Shown: positions 15,936 to 24,216, counted from the stretch's first letter. The stretch is 35,651 bases of DNA from Corallococcus exercitus (GCF_003611585.1 NZ_RAVW01000037.1:1-35651), one strand, 5' to 3'. Made by a program: numbers and translations. Notes: generated by a model from the sequence alone, not told the origin.

Positions 15936-17352
15936 CGTAGGCCTCCGTGCGGATGAGGTCGTGAAGCATCTTCTGCACGCGGTACGCGTGCGTGGTGCGG
16001 AAGGCCTGCCACGTGCGGACGAACTCCTCGTTCTCCTCCGGCAGCGGCGCGTGGCCGACGAGCAGCTTCCAGTAGTCGGTGACGGTGGAGATGGCGAAGG
16101 CGTCGCTGTTGGAGGCCACCTGGGCCCACTCCGTGAGGTTGTTCACGGGCTGGCCCAGGATGACGCCCTGCTCGGGCGTGTTCTTCAGGGTGGCCACCTC
16201 GTTGGGGAACAGCAGCTCCAGGCGGTTGGGGATGTAGCGGTTGGGCAGTCCGCCCAGGCCGTTGTAGTTGCGGTACGGATACGACAGCGGATCCAACGTC
16301 GCGTGGCACGCGGCGCACTGCGGCGCCTGGACGCCCTTGGCGTCGTAGTCGCGCGGCTCGTTGGGAATGCTGTGCAGGCCCTCCTGCTTCGCGATGTCCA
16401 GGCCCAGGTACGCGCGGTACATCTGTGAGGCGGCGTTGCGCGGCAGCGCGGTGAACATGACGAACGAGGTGAGCGTCCACGCGCTCGTCATGTTGCCGGC
16501 GCGGCGCGAGGCCTCCACGAACTGGGAGGAGACGCTGTTGGCAGAGGTGTACGTGGTGGGGTTCGTGCCCGAGCGCTTCACGAAGAACCGGGCGGTGAGC
16601 ACGTCGCGCGCGTCGTGGTCGTCCGTCTGCGACCATGCGAAGAGGGCGTAGTCGTCGTAGTAGTCCGCCAGCGGAATCACGCCCGCGTCCTCGCCGGACT
16701 TGATGGAGCCGACGGGGCGGATCTTCGGGTGGGCGACCTTCCAGAGCTGCCCGTGCTTGCCGCGCCAGAAGTCGGACTGGAGGCAGCGGTCCAGCTCCTG
16801 GTCGATGAAGGCGCGCTGCTTCTCCTCGATGCCCAGCTCCAGGAAGGTGGCCACCTGGACGTAGGTGGGGGACCTGCCGCAGAAGTCGCTGAGCATGCGG
16901 CGGTACACGAAGCGCACGTCGTACTGGCAGACCTTGAACTGGGGGTTCTCCCCGCCGCCGCAGACGCCGCTGGGCGGGACGCTGGTGGCGTCGCCGGGGA
17001 GCGAGCCCTGCTCGACCTCGAACTGGTTGGGGGCGCCGTCGCCGTCGGTGTCCGCGGTGGCGATGGCGCGCAGCGCTGCGGGGAGCGCAGCCGCGAAGTC
17101 CGCCTCGGAGAGGGGGCGCGGCTTGCCGGGGGCGAGGTGCGGCTCCAGCGCGGCGCCGTAGCCGTTCCGCTGGGGCGGGGCCACGTGGCAGTAGGTGCAG
17201 GCGGGCTGGGTGCCCTGGCACGCGGGCGCGGTGGGATATTCCGCGCAGAAGGCGCCAGGGCCGGTGGGCATGGCCACGGCCGGGGTCGCGAACCCGAGCA
17301 GCAGCAGCCCGGGCAGCAGCCATCGGCTCGGGGATGGGGGAGTCAGGGGCAC
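15925..17352 (-). CDS. Secreted cytochrome c-like protein with two CxxCH motifs
   Basis: A 475-aa exported protein. The signal peptide (WLLPGLLLLGFATPAVA) ends near residue 27. The first CxxCH (ACTYCHVAPP, about residue 52) lies in a small haem-c-like domain; it is followed by an EF-hand-like loop DTDGDGAPNQFE (about 100-111). The middle (FVYRRMLSDFCGRSPTYVQV, then A-T-F-L-E-L) resembles the DUF1588/DUF1592-type regions of planctomycete-like cytochromes. The second CxxCH (APQCAACHATLDPLSYPYRN) lies near residue 345, and the C-terminal FRTTHAYRVQKMLHDLIRTE recalls DUF1585-like ends. Start GTG 17352 follows CCGGAGCC. Two haems are inferred; electron transfer to or from a surface enzyme is plausible. 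First gene of a three- or four-gene operon. Confidence 0.8.
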   Translation of the reverse strand: MPLTPPSPSRWLLPGLLLLGFATPAVAMPTGPGAFCAEYPTAPACQGTQPACTYCHVAPPQRNGYGAALEPHLAPGKPRPLSEADFAAALPAALRAIATADTDGDGAPNQFEVEQGSLPGDATSVPPSGVCGGGENPQFKVCQYDVRFVYRRMLSDFCGRSPTYVQVATFLELGIEEKQRAFIDQELDRCLQSDFWRGKHGQLWKVAHPKIRPVGSIKSGEDAGVIPLADYYDDYALFAWSQTDDHDARDVLTARFFVKRSGTNPTTYTSANSVSSQFVEASRRAGNMTSAWTLTSFVMFTALPRNAASQMYRAYLGLDIAKQEGLHSIPNEPRDYDAKGVQAPQCAACHATLDPLSYPYRNYNGLGGLPNRYIPNRLELLFPNEVATLKNTPEQGVILGQPVNNLTEWAQVASNSDAFAISTVTDYWKLLVGHAPLPEENEEFVRTWQAFRTTHAYRVQKMLHDLIRTEAYGAP

Positions 17353-17433
17353 GCGGGCTCCGGGAACGGGTGCTGTACGGACACACCAACCCGGAAAATC
17401 AGAAAGGGTTTCGAAGATTCGTGAGCGCCGGGC

Positions 17434-18492
17434 TCACCAGGGCCGCCGCTCGATGAGGTGGCGGGCCTGGGCAGAGGGGGCGAGGAACGACACCGGCGCA
17501 CCCGCGACGCGCTCCAGTTCCTCCAGATGGTGGCGGGCCGCGTCGGTGAGCTGGTCGAAGCGCCGGGCGGCCCAGTTGGTGGATGCCAGGTCCCCCGCGA
17601 GCACGAGCGCCAGGTCCGTGGGGCCGTTGATGGAGGCGGCCTCGCGCAGCCCCACCCAGTTGAAGGTGGGCCCTTCGGAGCGGCACACCATGACGATGCG
17701 CCGCACCCGGCCCGGCGCGATGCCCGTCGCCGCGAGGCAGACGCTCGCCATCGTCCCGGCGCTCTCGATGAGCACGCGGTGTCCCCGGGCGAAGGCGTCC
17801 TCCAGCTCCTCGCGCAAGGGCACCGGGTCCGGCACCCCCATCCGGAGGAGCACTTCGTAGTGGGGCGCGAGCTGCGCCGTGAGGGGACGCGTGTCCACGT
17901 CGCCATGGAGGCCCGGGATGACGAGGTCCACGAGCCGTTCACCGGTCCGGCCGTAGAGCCCGAGCCGGCTGGCCACCCGCACGAGCACCGCCTCGGGCGG
18001 AACCTTCGCCGTGTCGACGACGAGCTCCGCCAGCGAGGCCAGCTCATGGACCGCGCGCTCGGCGGGATGCGCCCAGGCCGTCTCGAAGGTGTCCGGCTCC
18101 GCGCAGCGCAAGGCCTGCTCGGGCTCGGGCACCTCCAGGTGGATGTGCACGACGCGGAGCCCCGGCCTTGCGCGCAGGCCGTCCAGCTGCGCCTTGCTGC
18201 TCACCGCGTCCACGGTGATCAGCCTGGACATCTTGTTCGCGCGGCTGGACACCGCCAGGCACCGACCAGGCAGGGCCGCGAGCACCCCCTCCACCAGCCA
18301 ACGCCCACCCGTCTCGCGGTCCCGCGTGATGCTCAGGTCCTGGCGCGCCCGCCGGGAGCCGTCCCCGCCGTGCCCTCGCAGGAGGTCCTTCGAGTGGAGA
18401 TGCAGCGCGCCGAACCGCCGCGCCAGCCCCTGCGCGAGCGTCGTCTTCCCCGCGCCGATGGGCCCCGACACCACCACCACCGTGACCGCCAT
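17434..18492 (-). CDS. P-loop kinase fused to a partial adenylosuccinate synthetase-like domain
   Basis: A 352-aa fusion. Residues 1 to about 170 form a P-loop kinase: VVVVSGPIGAGKTTLAQGLA (Walker A at 10-17), an adenylate-kinase-like HLHSKDLLRG, then GGRWLVEGVL and VVHIHLEVPEPE. Residues about 185-352 align with the second half of PurA: GHRVLIESAGTMAS with PurA VLFEGAQGT, LAATGIAPGRVRRIVMVCRS with CTGLGIGP...TRVG, EGPTFN with GEGPFPTE, LREAASINGPTDLAL with LRYAVRINGLTGLAL, and LEELERVAGAPVSFLAPS with IEELTGVPIDIIS. The PurA N-terminal GDEGKG loop is absent and the guanine-binding TKLD reads VLAGD. The role is unknown; a nucleotide-modifying or salvage activity is a guess. GGAGGAAC precedes the ATG within a hairpin. 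Confidence 0.75.
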   Translation of the reverse strand: MAVTVVVVSGPIGAGKTTLAQGLARRFGALHLHSKDLLRGHGGDGSRRARQDLSITRDRETGGRWLVEGVLAALPGRCLAVSSRANKMSRLITVDAVSSKAQLDGLRARPGLRVVHIHLEVPEPEQALRCAEPDTFETAWAHPAERAVHELASLAELVVDTAKVPPEAVLVRVASRLGLYGRTGERLVDLVIPGLHGDVDTRPLTAQLAPHYEVLLRMGVPDPVPLREELEDAFARGHRVLIESAGTMASVCLAATGIAPGRVRRIVMVCRSEGPTFNWVGLREAASINGPTDLALVLAGDLASTNWAARRFDQLTDAARHHLEELERVAGAPVSFLAPSAQARHLIERRPW

Positions 18493-18497
18493 GCCTT

Positions 18498-18516
18498 GTT
18501 CCTCCCGAGGAGGAAC
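18498..18516 (-). promoter_or_regulatory. Inverted repeat enclosing the ribosome binding site of the kinase-PurA gene
   Basis: On the - strand, GTTCCTCC-TCG-GGAGGAAC is a perfect 8-bp inverted repeat with a 3-base loop, five bases before the ATG at 18492. The second arm is an ideal Shine-Dalgarno sequence and the first arm is its exact complement, so the messenger could hide its own ribosome site. A DNA operator is the alternative reading. Confidence 0.6.
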
Positions 18517-18523
18517 ACCCTAG

Positions 18524-18539
18524 AAACCCCGGTGCGGGG
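18524..18539 (-). terminator. Intrinsic terminator after the GH16 gene
   Basis: On the - strand CCCCG-CAC-CGGGG is followed by TTTCT. It lies 28 bases downstream of the GH16 stop at 18567 and upstream of the kinase-PurA start, so it would separate these two transcription units. The stem is short (5 bp) but all G-C, with a short T run. Confidence 0.5.
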
Positions 18540-18566
18540 CGGGCCATCCCCCATTGGAGGGAGGCG

Positions 18567-19421
18567 TCAGCGCTTTTCGGAGACGCGCACCCAGTCCACT
18601 TCCATCGTCTGCGGCCCCTGGCGCAGCAGGTCCGCGGTGGCTTGCGGCACGCCGAAGTACGGCTCCTTCGCCTTGTTGACGCCCTCCGGGTAGCCGCCGC
18701 CCACCGCGAAGTTGAGGATGATGAACAGGGGCTTGTCGTAGGCCCACGCGCCGTGGCGCTCCACCTCCTCGCGCGTCGTGGTCTTCACGCGCTCACCGTC
18801 GATGTACCAGTGGATGGCCTGGGGCGATGTCTCCACGCGGTACTCGTGCCAGTCGCTCACCGGCGTGCGCGGGTAGAAGCGGCCGTTGATGGGCGTGTTG
18901 CCGCTGTAGCCCGGCCCGTGCAACGCGACGGACACCCAGTCGCCGTAGCCGACGTTCTCCATGATGTCGAGCTCCCCGCACGCGGGCCACCCCGCCGTGT
19001 GGATGTCGCTGCCCAGCATCCAGAACGCCGGCCAGAGCCCCACGCCCACCGGCAGCTTGATGCGTGCCTCGACGCGGCCGTGCGTGAACTCGCGCTTGCC
19101 CGCGCTCTCCACCCGGCCCGACGTGAACGGGTAGCCGTTGGCGGCCTGCATCCGCGCCGTGAGCTTCAGCGTGCCGCCGCTCACCGACACGTTGTCCGGT
19201 GACGTCGTGTACTGCTGCTGCTCGTTGTTCACGTGCACGTCGGTCTTGAGGATCCAGTTGTCCGGATCCACCTCCGTGCCGTTGAACTCGTCGGCCCACA
19301 CCTGGACCCAGCCGTCCTCCTGGCGGGCCACTCCTTCCGAGCGCTTCGACGTCCCCGCGCACGCCGTCAGCCCCGCCACCAGCGCCCACACCGCTGCCGT
19401 CCTGCCGGTCCTCATCGCCAT
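18567..19421 (-). CDS. Secreted GH16 endo-beta-1,3-glucanase-like lipoprotein
   Basis: A 284-aa glycoside hydrolase of family 16. A signal peptide (AAVWALVAGLTAC) ends at a lipobox Cys near residue 21. The catalytic domain runs from WVQVWADEFNGTEVDPDNWI to the end and carries NEQQQYTTSPDNVSVSGGTL, SAGKREFTHGRVEARIKLP, GVGLWPAFWMLG and the active-site CGELDIMENVG near residue 148; the two Glu of E-L-D-I-M-E are nucleophile and acid/base. Laminarin-type beta-1,3-glucans are the likely substrates, fitting a predatory or saprophytic myxobacterium. The chosen start is ATG 19421, with AAGGA six bases upstream; a TTG at 19436 would precede it. The sequence is close to the GH16 at 20204 but lacks its N-terminal trefoil-like part. 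Confidence 0.92.
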   Translation of the reverse strand: MAMRTGRTAAVWALVAGLTACAGTSKRSEGVARQEDGWVQVWADEFNGTEVDPDNWILKTDVHVNNEQQQYTTSPDNVSVSGGTLKLTARMQAANGYPFTSGRVESAGKREFTHGRVEARIKLPVGVGLWPAFWMLGSDIHTAGWPACGELDIMENVGYGDWVSVALHGPGYSGNTPINGRFYPRTPVSDWHEYRVETSPQAIHWYIDGERVKTTTREEVERHGAWAYDKPLFIILNFAVGGGYPEGVNKAKEPYFGVPQATADLLRQGPQTMEVDWVRVSEKR

Positions 19422-19446
19422 CGTCGTTCCTTGCAAGGGGAGTCAG

Positions 19447-20193
19447 CTACTGGAGCGTCCGCCGGTCCACCGGCGCTTCGGGAGGCTCGCCCCGGTATGG
19501 CGTGGCCGGAGGCAGCAGCAGCGATTCGTGCAGCCGGCCCTCCACGTCCACCGTCACGTCCACCACCGGCTGACGCACGGGCTCCACGCTGCCGTCCGCG
19601 TGCAGCAGCACGCCGCCGCCCCGGGGGATGCCCAGCCCGCGCGTGGGCAGCTCCATCCGCCGGACGGCGAGCTTGAGGCCCGGCCACTCAGCCGGCTCGT
19701 GCACGCCGATGAGGTAGGGCGTCAGGCCCAGCGTCGCAAAGGGCTCACCCTCGCCGGGCAGGTCCTCGCACCACGCGCCCAGGCCCAGGTGCATGGCCCC
19801 GGCGGACACGCCCATCAGCACGGCGCCGGCCTGATGCCGCTCACGCAGAATCACATCCACGCCGTGCGCCTGGAACGCGTCCCAGCCCACGCGCGGGTCG
19901 CCGCCCGCGAGGAGGATGACGTCGGCGTCCTTCAGCCACGCCAGGTCCTCGGGGGAGGGCGCGGCCGGGATGCTCCGGCACCGCGTGAGGCCGATGCCCT
20001 CCATGGCCGCGACGAAGATGTCGAAGAACTCCGGCTGGCCGCCGTTCGATGCGCCGAGGTACGCGGCCTTCACCGGCGGCACGCGCAGCTCCGCGCCGGT
20101 GAGCACGCGCACGTAGTCCAGGAAGGGGCGCCCCTCCACGCGCCAGAACAGCGGAGCGCTGTCAGCCAGCAGGAGGAGGGGCGGAAGCGTCAT
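19447..20193 (-). CDS. Peptidase S51 (dipeptidase E/cyanophycinase-like) family protein
   Basis: A 248-aa protein with an S51-type class I glutamine-amidotransferase-like fold. The nucleophile elbow is GVSAGAMHLG (Ser near residue 129), and VILLAGGDPRVGWDAF precedes it with the family GG-D/N-P pattern. The opening LLLLADSAPLFWRVEGRPFL may follow the start directly and there is no clear signal peptide. Relatives hydrolyse Asp-X dipeptides or cyanophycin; this one is diverged, and neither the substrate nor the full catalytic triad could be assigned. It lies tightly between two GH16 genes (10 bases upstream, 25 downstream) and is probably co-transcribed with them, though a functional link is not evident. 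Confidence 0.75.
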   Translation of the reverse strand: MTLPPLLLLADSAPLFWRVEGRPFLDYVRVLTGAELRVPPVKAAYLGASNGGQPEFFDIFVAAMEGIGLTRCRSIPAAPSPEDLAWLKDADVILLAGGDPRVGWDAFQAHGVDVILRERHQAGAVLMGVSAGAMHLGLGAWCEDLPGEGEPFATLGLTPYLIGVHEPAEWPGLKLAVRRMELPTRGLGIPRGGGVLLHADGSVEPVRQPVVDVTVDVEGRLHESLLLPPATPYRGEPPEAPVDRRTLQ

Positions 20194-20203
20194 GCCGCGA
20201 AGC

Positions 20204-21520
20204 CTACCGCCACTGGTAGGCGCGCACCCAGTCCACTTCCATCGTCTGCGGCGCGTTGCGCACCAGGTCCACCGTGGACTGCGGCACGCCGTAGTACGGC
20301 GTCGAGGCGCCGTTCACGCCGAAGGGATAGCCGCCGCCCACCGCGAGGTTGAGGATGATGTACATCGGCTTGTCGTACTGCCACGCGCCGTAGCGCTGCA
20401 CTTCCGTGCGGGTGGTGGTCTTCACCAGCGCGCTGTCGATGTACCACTTGATGTCCGAGGACGAGTACTCCGTGCGGTACACGTGCCAGTTGCTCACGCT
20501 GGACGACGGGTAGAAGCGGCCGTTGATGGGCGTGTTGCCGGAGTAGCCCGGGCCGTGCAGCGCGCCGGACGTCCAGTCGCCGTAGCCGACGTTCTCCATG
20601 ATGTCGAGCTCGCCGCACGCCGGCCAGCCCACGGAGTTGATGTCATTGCCCAGGAGCCAGAACGCCGGCCACAGGCCCGCGCCCACCGGCAGCTTGATGC
20701 GCGCCTCGATGCGGCCGTGGCTGAACTCCCGCTTGCCCGCGCTCTCCAGCCGGCCGGAGGTGAACGGGTAGCCGTTGTTCCACTGCAGGCGCGCGGTGAG
20801 CTTCAGCGTGCCGTTGCTCACGGAGATGTTGTCGCCGGACGTCGTGTACTGCTGCTGCTCGTTGTTCACGTGCACGGACGTGTTGGGCGCCCAGTTGGCG
20901 GTGTTGACGCTGGTGCCGTCGAACTCGTCGCTCCAGATCTGCACCCAGCGGTCCTCGCCGCCGCCCACGACGCCGAAGGAGAAGGACTCCCAGCAGCCGG
21001 CCGTGGCGCGGTTGGCGTACAGCGGCGCGCTGGCACCCTGGTTCGAGTCCGCGGACACGTACTGGCCCGTGCTCTTCGCCTTCAGGCCCACGGTGCCGTC
21101 GGGGAAGGGCACCCAGGTGAAGCGCTCCCAGTCACCCACCGCCGTGCGGAAGCCCGTCACCTGTCCGCCCGCGTTCGGATCCGCGGACACGTACAGGCCC
21201 GTCTCCAGCACGCGCAGCGAGATGAAGTCATTGCCCGCGTCACCCACCTGGAACTGCTCCCAGCCCTGCGCGCTGTCGCGGTTGGCCACCAGCGGCGCGG
21301 TGGCCCCCAGGTTCTTGTCCGCCGACACGAACTTCTGCGTCGCGCACGCCTTCAGCCACACCGTCTGACCCAGCGGCGCCGCCGTGGCGGACTGCTCCTG
21401 TTCCGCCACCACCGGCGTCGTCAACGTCGCGTCCCCGGCCGGAGCAGGGGCCCCACCACACGCCGTCAATCCCAGTACCGCCGCCAGCGTCCACAGCGTC
21501 TTTCCGGCGCTCGCCGCCAT
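20204..21520 (-). CDS. Secreted GH16 beta-glucanase with an N-terminal fascin/beta-trefoil-like module
   Basis: A 438-aa lipoprotein. The signal peptide ends at LTAC (Cys near residue 21). Residues about 54-180 contain three repeats of a trefoil-like unit: VWLKACATQKFVSADKNLGA, LRVLETGLYVSADPNAGG and LKAKSTGQYVSADSNQGA, each with the Y/F-V-S-A-D-x-N signature of fascin-like or carbohydrate-binding trefoils. The GH16 domain (about 188-438) has WVQIWSDEFDGTSVNTANW, GAGLWPAFWLLGNDINSVGW and the catalytic CGELDIMENVG near residue 301. ATG 21520 is chosen because GAGG lies six bases upstream; ATG 21526, two codons earlier, sits directly on the GAGG. It is the first gene of the run down to 18567 and diverges from the LamG gene. 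Confidence 0.92.
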   Translation of the reverse strand: MAASAGKTLWTLAAVLGLTACGGAPAPAGDATLTTPVVAEQEQSATAAPLGQTVWLKACATQKFVSADKNLGATAPLVANRDSAQGWEQFQVGDAGNDFISLRVLETGLYVSADPNAGGQVTGFRTAVGDWERFTWVPFPDGTVGLKAKSTGQYVSADSNQGASAPLYANRATAGCWESFSFGVVGGGEDRWVQIWSDEFDGTSVNTANWAPNTSVHVNNEQQQYTTSGDNISVSNGTLKLTARLQWNNGYPFTSGRLESAGKREFSHGRIEARIKLPVGAGLWPAFWLLGNDINSVGWPACGELDIMENVGYGDWTSGALHGPGYSGNTPINGRFYPSSSVSNWHVYRTEYSSSDIKWYIDSALVKTTTRTEVQRYGAWQYDKPMYIILNLAVGGGYPFGVNGASTPYYGVPQSTVDLVRNAPQTMEVDWVRAYQWR

Positions 21521-21585
21521 CGTCATCCTCGAAGGTGTGCCCGGCTCCGACAGGGAGCGGGACCCGGCCGGGTTGGGCCGGGCAT

Positions 21586-21609
21586 GGAAATGAGGTTAAC
21601 CTAATTTCC
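21586..21609. promoter_or_regulatory. 24-bp near-perfect palindrome abutting the LamG gene start
   Basis: The arms GGAAAT (21586-21591) and ATTTCC (21604-21609) flank AGGTTAACCT (21593-21602). Only one symmetric pair (G21592 and A21603) breaks the dyad. It is AT-rich compared with its surroundings and ends at the base before the ATG at 21610, between divergent genes. It is a probable operator or translational hairpin; no strong Shine-Dalgarno is visible in this interval apart from GAGG at 21592-21595. Confidence 0.6.
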
Positions 21610-24183
21610 ATGAAAAACTCACTTATCTGGAGTCTGACCGTGCTGCTCGCGGGCGTGCCCGGGGCGGTGTTCGCGGAAGGGCGCCCGTCGCTGGTGAACA
21701 CGCGCATCCCGACGCCCTTCGGGTCGAACGGGCACTCGTCGACGGTGGACGGGCGCATCTTCGTGGGCAACATCCGCGAGGACCAGGCGACGACGACCAC
21801 GACGTGGATCGCCCGGGTGTTCCGTCCGGAGGCGGTGACGTACGACGCCGCCGGCAAGCCGTCGTTCGCGGCGGCCTTCTCCGCCGGCAAGACGCTGGAC
21901 GTGAGGAACGGGGAGAACGCGCTGGCGTTCTGCTTCCCCAACCCCGCGCAGCCCTACGTGCTGTCGGGCGGCGTCGCGGTGTACCAGCCGTTCATCTTCG
22001 ACTCGATGATGTTCAACGGGGACAACGTCTTCCGGCGGCGCACGTCGGACCTGCGGGTGTCCCAGCCGTTCACGACGGCGGCGGACATCGCCTCCTTCAC
22101 CACCGGCCCGCTGGAGACGCTGCGCACCGTCACCGGCGCCACGCTTCGCGGCATCGAGCCGACGATGACGTCCGACGGCCGGCTGCTCATCTACCAGGGC
22201 GCGCCCGCGAACACCGGCGGCATCGACCACATGATGTACGCGTACAACCCCACGCCGTGCGCGGCCACGGGCTGGAGCAACCCGCGTCCGCTGTCGATGA
22301 TGTTCAACGACCCGGACGCGGGCGTGAAGCGCTACCCGCTCGCGTGGAAGCGGCTGAAGGCCGCGACGGGCGAGGACTTCGGCGATACGGCGTCCGGCGC
22401 GCTGGTGCGCGGCGCCTACGCGTGGGTGGACCACGAGGGCCGCAACCTCCTCTACATCGCCGTCACGTACACGGACGGCGCGCGGCGTGAGGCGGTGAGC
22501 CTGGTGGGCGCGGACACGAACTGGACCGCGTACCACATCGATGGAGCGCTCAACACGGACCGCATGGACATCGCGCACCTCTTCTATTCGGGGCCCATGT
22601 GGAACTTCGAGCAGGAGCGCCTGCCATCGCAGAACTTCCCGCCCGGCCAGAGCAACGCCGCGCACTACCTGCCCGTCACCAAGACGCACGACGTGCTGGC
22701 CCTCTTCGGCAGCAACACGGCCGACTACAACGAGGTGGACCTGGGCGAGCTGATGGACCCCTTCCACCTGCTCTTCCTGCCCATGAACGAGCTCGTCACG
22801 CGCGCGGGCGCGTATGACCTGACGCGCACGCCGGACCTGTCCGGCCACTTCTTCACCGGCACGCTGGTGGGGAGCGCCTCCATCTCGCCGGGCAACGCGG
22901 TGACGCGCTCCTCGCCGGACTCGCTGTGGCAGCCGCACGGCAAGGGCAAGGCGCTGGTGGTGCCCGGCGGCGGCGCGCTCGCGGTGAACCTGGCGGATCC
23001 GTCCGGCACGGTGCCCGGCGTGGGCGCGGCCGTGCGCGCGCTGTCCGTGGAGTTCGCGGTGCGGCCGGACGCGGACATCCAGCAGGGCTGCACCACCGGC
23101 AATCCCTACCGCTACCTGATGCAGAAGGCGGGCGGGCTGGACATCATCCATGAGGCCAGCAATCAGGTGCAGTTCTCCCTGGTCGTCAACGGCCAGCGCG
23201 TGCGGCTGGGCGGAGGCCCGGTGCTGCCGGTGGGGCAGTGGAGCCACCTGGCCTATACGTGGGATGGCACCACCGGCGTCTTCAACGAATACCTCAACGG
23301 CGTGCCCACGAACCGCGCGCTGCCCGTCGCGCCGGGGACGGCCCGGCTGGGCACGGGGACGCTCTACATCGGCGCGGGGTCGAACCTGGACACGCAGCGC
23401 TGCCCGGCCAACGGCGAGGGTTCCTTCCGGGGCGCCATCGACGAGGTGCGCATCTTCACGCACGCGCGCTCCAACCGGAGCATCTGCCTGACGGCGCACG
23501 GCGCCAACTGCCGCGAGGAGGCCATCCAGCACTCGCCCTCCGCGGGCCAGTTCGTGATGAGCGCCCAGGCGCCCGCGTGCAATGGCACCCAGTCGTTGAA
23601 CTCGGCCGCATGCCTGTCCGCGATGCACCGGGTGTGCGCGCAGCGGGGCGCGGGTGACGCGCTGGCGAACACCACCAACACCTGGGACACCCTCCAGCAG
23701 CTCGTCAGCAACCGTCCGCCCATCTCGCTGGCGGGCGTGCCGGTGTCGTCCACGGCCACGGACCTGACGGTGGCCTGCGCGCCCATCCAGCACGAGAGCG
23801 TGGCCGTGACGTTCGAGGAGCTGTCGCGCATCCACGCGGGCTGCACCGACGAGCGCGGCGTGACGAGCACCCACTGCGCCGCCGCGGCGCACCGCTTCTG
23901 CAACCGTCAGGGGTGGACGACGGGGCAGGTGTTCGAGGTGACGTCCCGGCCCTGGGTGGGCTGCTTCAACTCCGGGCTCCAGACGGACGTGGAGAGGTCC
24001 GTGCTGGGGCCGATGTCCAACACGGGCGACTACACCGCTCCGGGCTCGCGCCTGGAGGTGAGCCAGTGGTGCCGCACGCAGGGCTACGGGGCGGGTGTGG
24101 TGCAGGAAATCCCCAGCGCCACCAAGGCCCACGTGCACTGCTTCCAGCCGGCGGTGACGGCGGCATGGAAGTACCTGCCGTAG
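21610..24183 (+). CDS. Large secreted protein with a LamG (concanavalin A-like) domain and Cys-rich tail
   Basis: An 857-aa exported protein with signal peptide MKNSLIWSLTVLLAGVPGAV. Residues about 30-440 are a region I do not recognise. It has repeated S-x-M-M-F-N motifs (SMMFNGDN, SMMFNDPD), which suggests a propeller or other beta repeat. Residues about 455-625 form a LamG domain: VRALSVEFAVRPDAD, VLPVGQWSHLAYTWDGTTGV, FNEYLNGVPTNRAL, and the closing GAIDEVRIFTHARS. The tail (about 650-857) has three Cys-containing repeats (ACLSAMHRVCAQRGAG, HCAAAAHRFCNRQGW, QWCRTQGYGAG). It probably binds or processes carbohydrate at the cell surface, near the GH16 genes. The start is fixed by the signal peptide. 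Confidence 0.8.
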   Translation: MKNSLIWSLTVLLAGVPGAVFAEGRPSLVNTRIPTPFGSNGHSSTVDGRIFVGNIREDQATTTTTWIARVFRPEAVTYDAAGKPSFAAAFSAGKTLDVRNGENALAFCFPNPAQPYVLSGGVAVYQPFIFDSMMFNGDNVFRRRTSDLRVSQPFTTAADIASFTTGPLETLRTVTGATLRGIEPTMTSDGRLLIYQGAPANTGGIDHMMYAYNPTPCAATGWSNPRPLSMMFNDPDAGVKRYPLAWKRLKAATGEDFGDTASGALVRGAYAWVDHEGRNLLYIAVTYTDGARREAVSLVGADTNWTAYHIDGALNTDRMDIAHLFYSGPMWNFEQERLPSQNFPPGQSNAAHYLPVTKTHDVLALFGSNTADYNEVDLGELMDPFHLLFLPMNELVTRAGAYDLTRTPDLSGHFFTGTLVGSASISPGNAVTRSSPDSLWQPHGKGKALVVPGGGALAVNLADPSGTVPGVGAAVRALSVEFAVRPDADIQQGCTTGNPYRYLMQKAGGLDIIHEASNQVQFSLVVNGQRVRLGGGPVLPVGQWSHLAYTWDGTTGVFNEYLNGVPTNRALPVAPGTARLGTGTLYIGAGSNLDTQRCPANGEGSFRGAIDEVRIFTHARSNRSICLTAHGANCREEAIQHSPSAGQFVMSAQAPACNGTQSLNSAACLSAMHRVCAQRGAGDALANTTNTWDTLQQLVSNRPPISLAGVPVSSTATDLTVACAPIQHESVAVTFEELSRIHAGCTDERGVTSTHCAAAAHRFCNRQGWTTGQVFEVTSRPWVGCFNSGLQTDVERSVLGPMSNTGDYTAPGSRLEVSQWCRTQGYGAGVVQEIPSATKAHVHCFQPAVTAAWKYLP

Positions 24184-24216
24184 GGCCCGGAGCCTTTCAT
24201 TGACGCAGGGGCGCTG

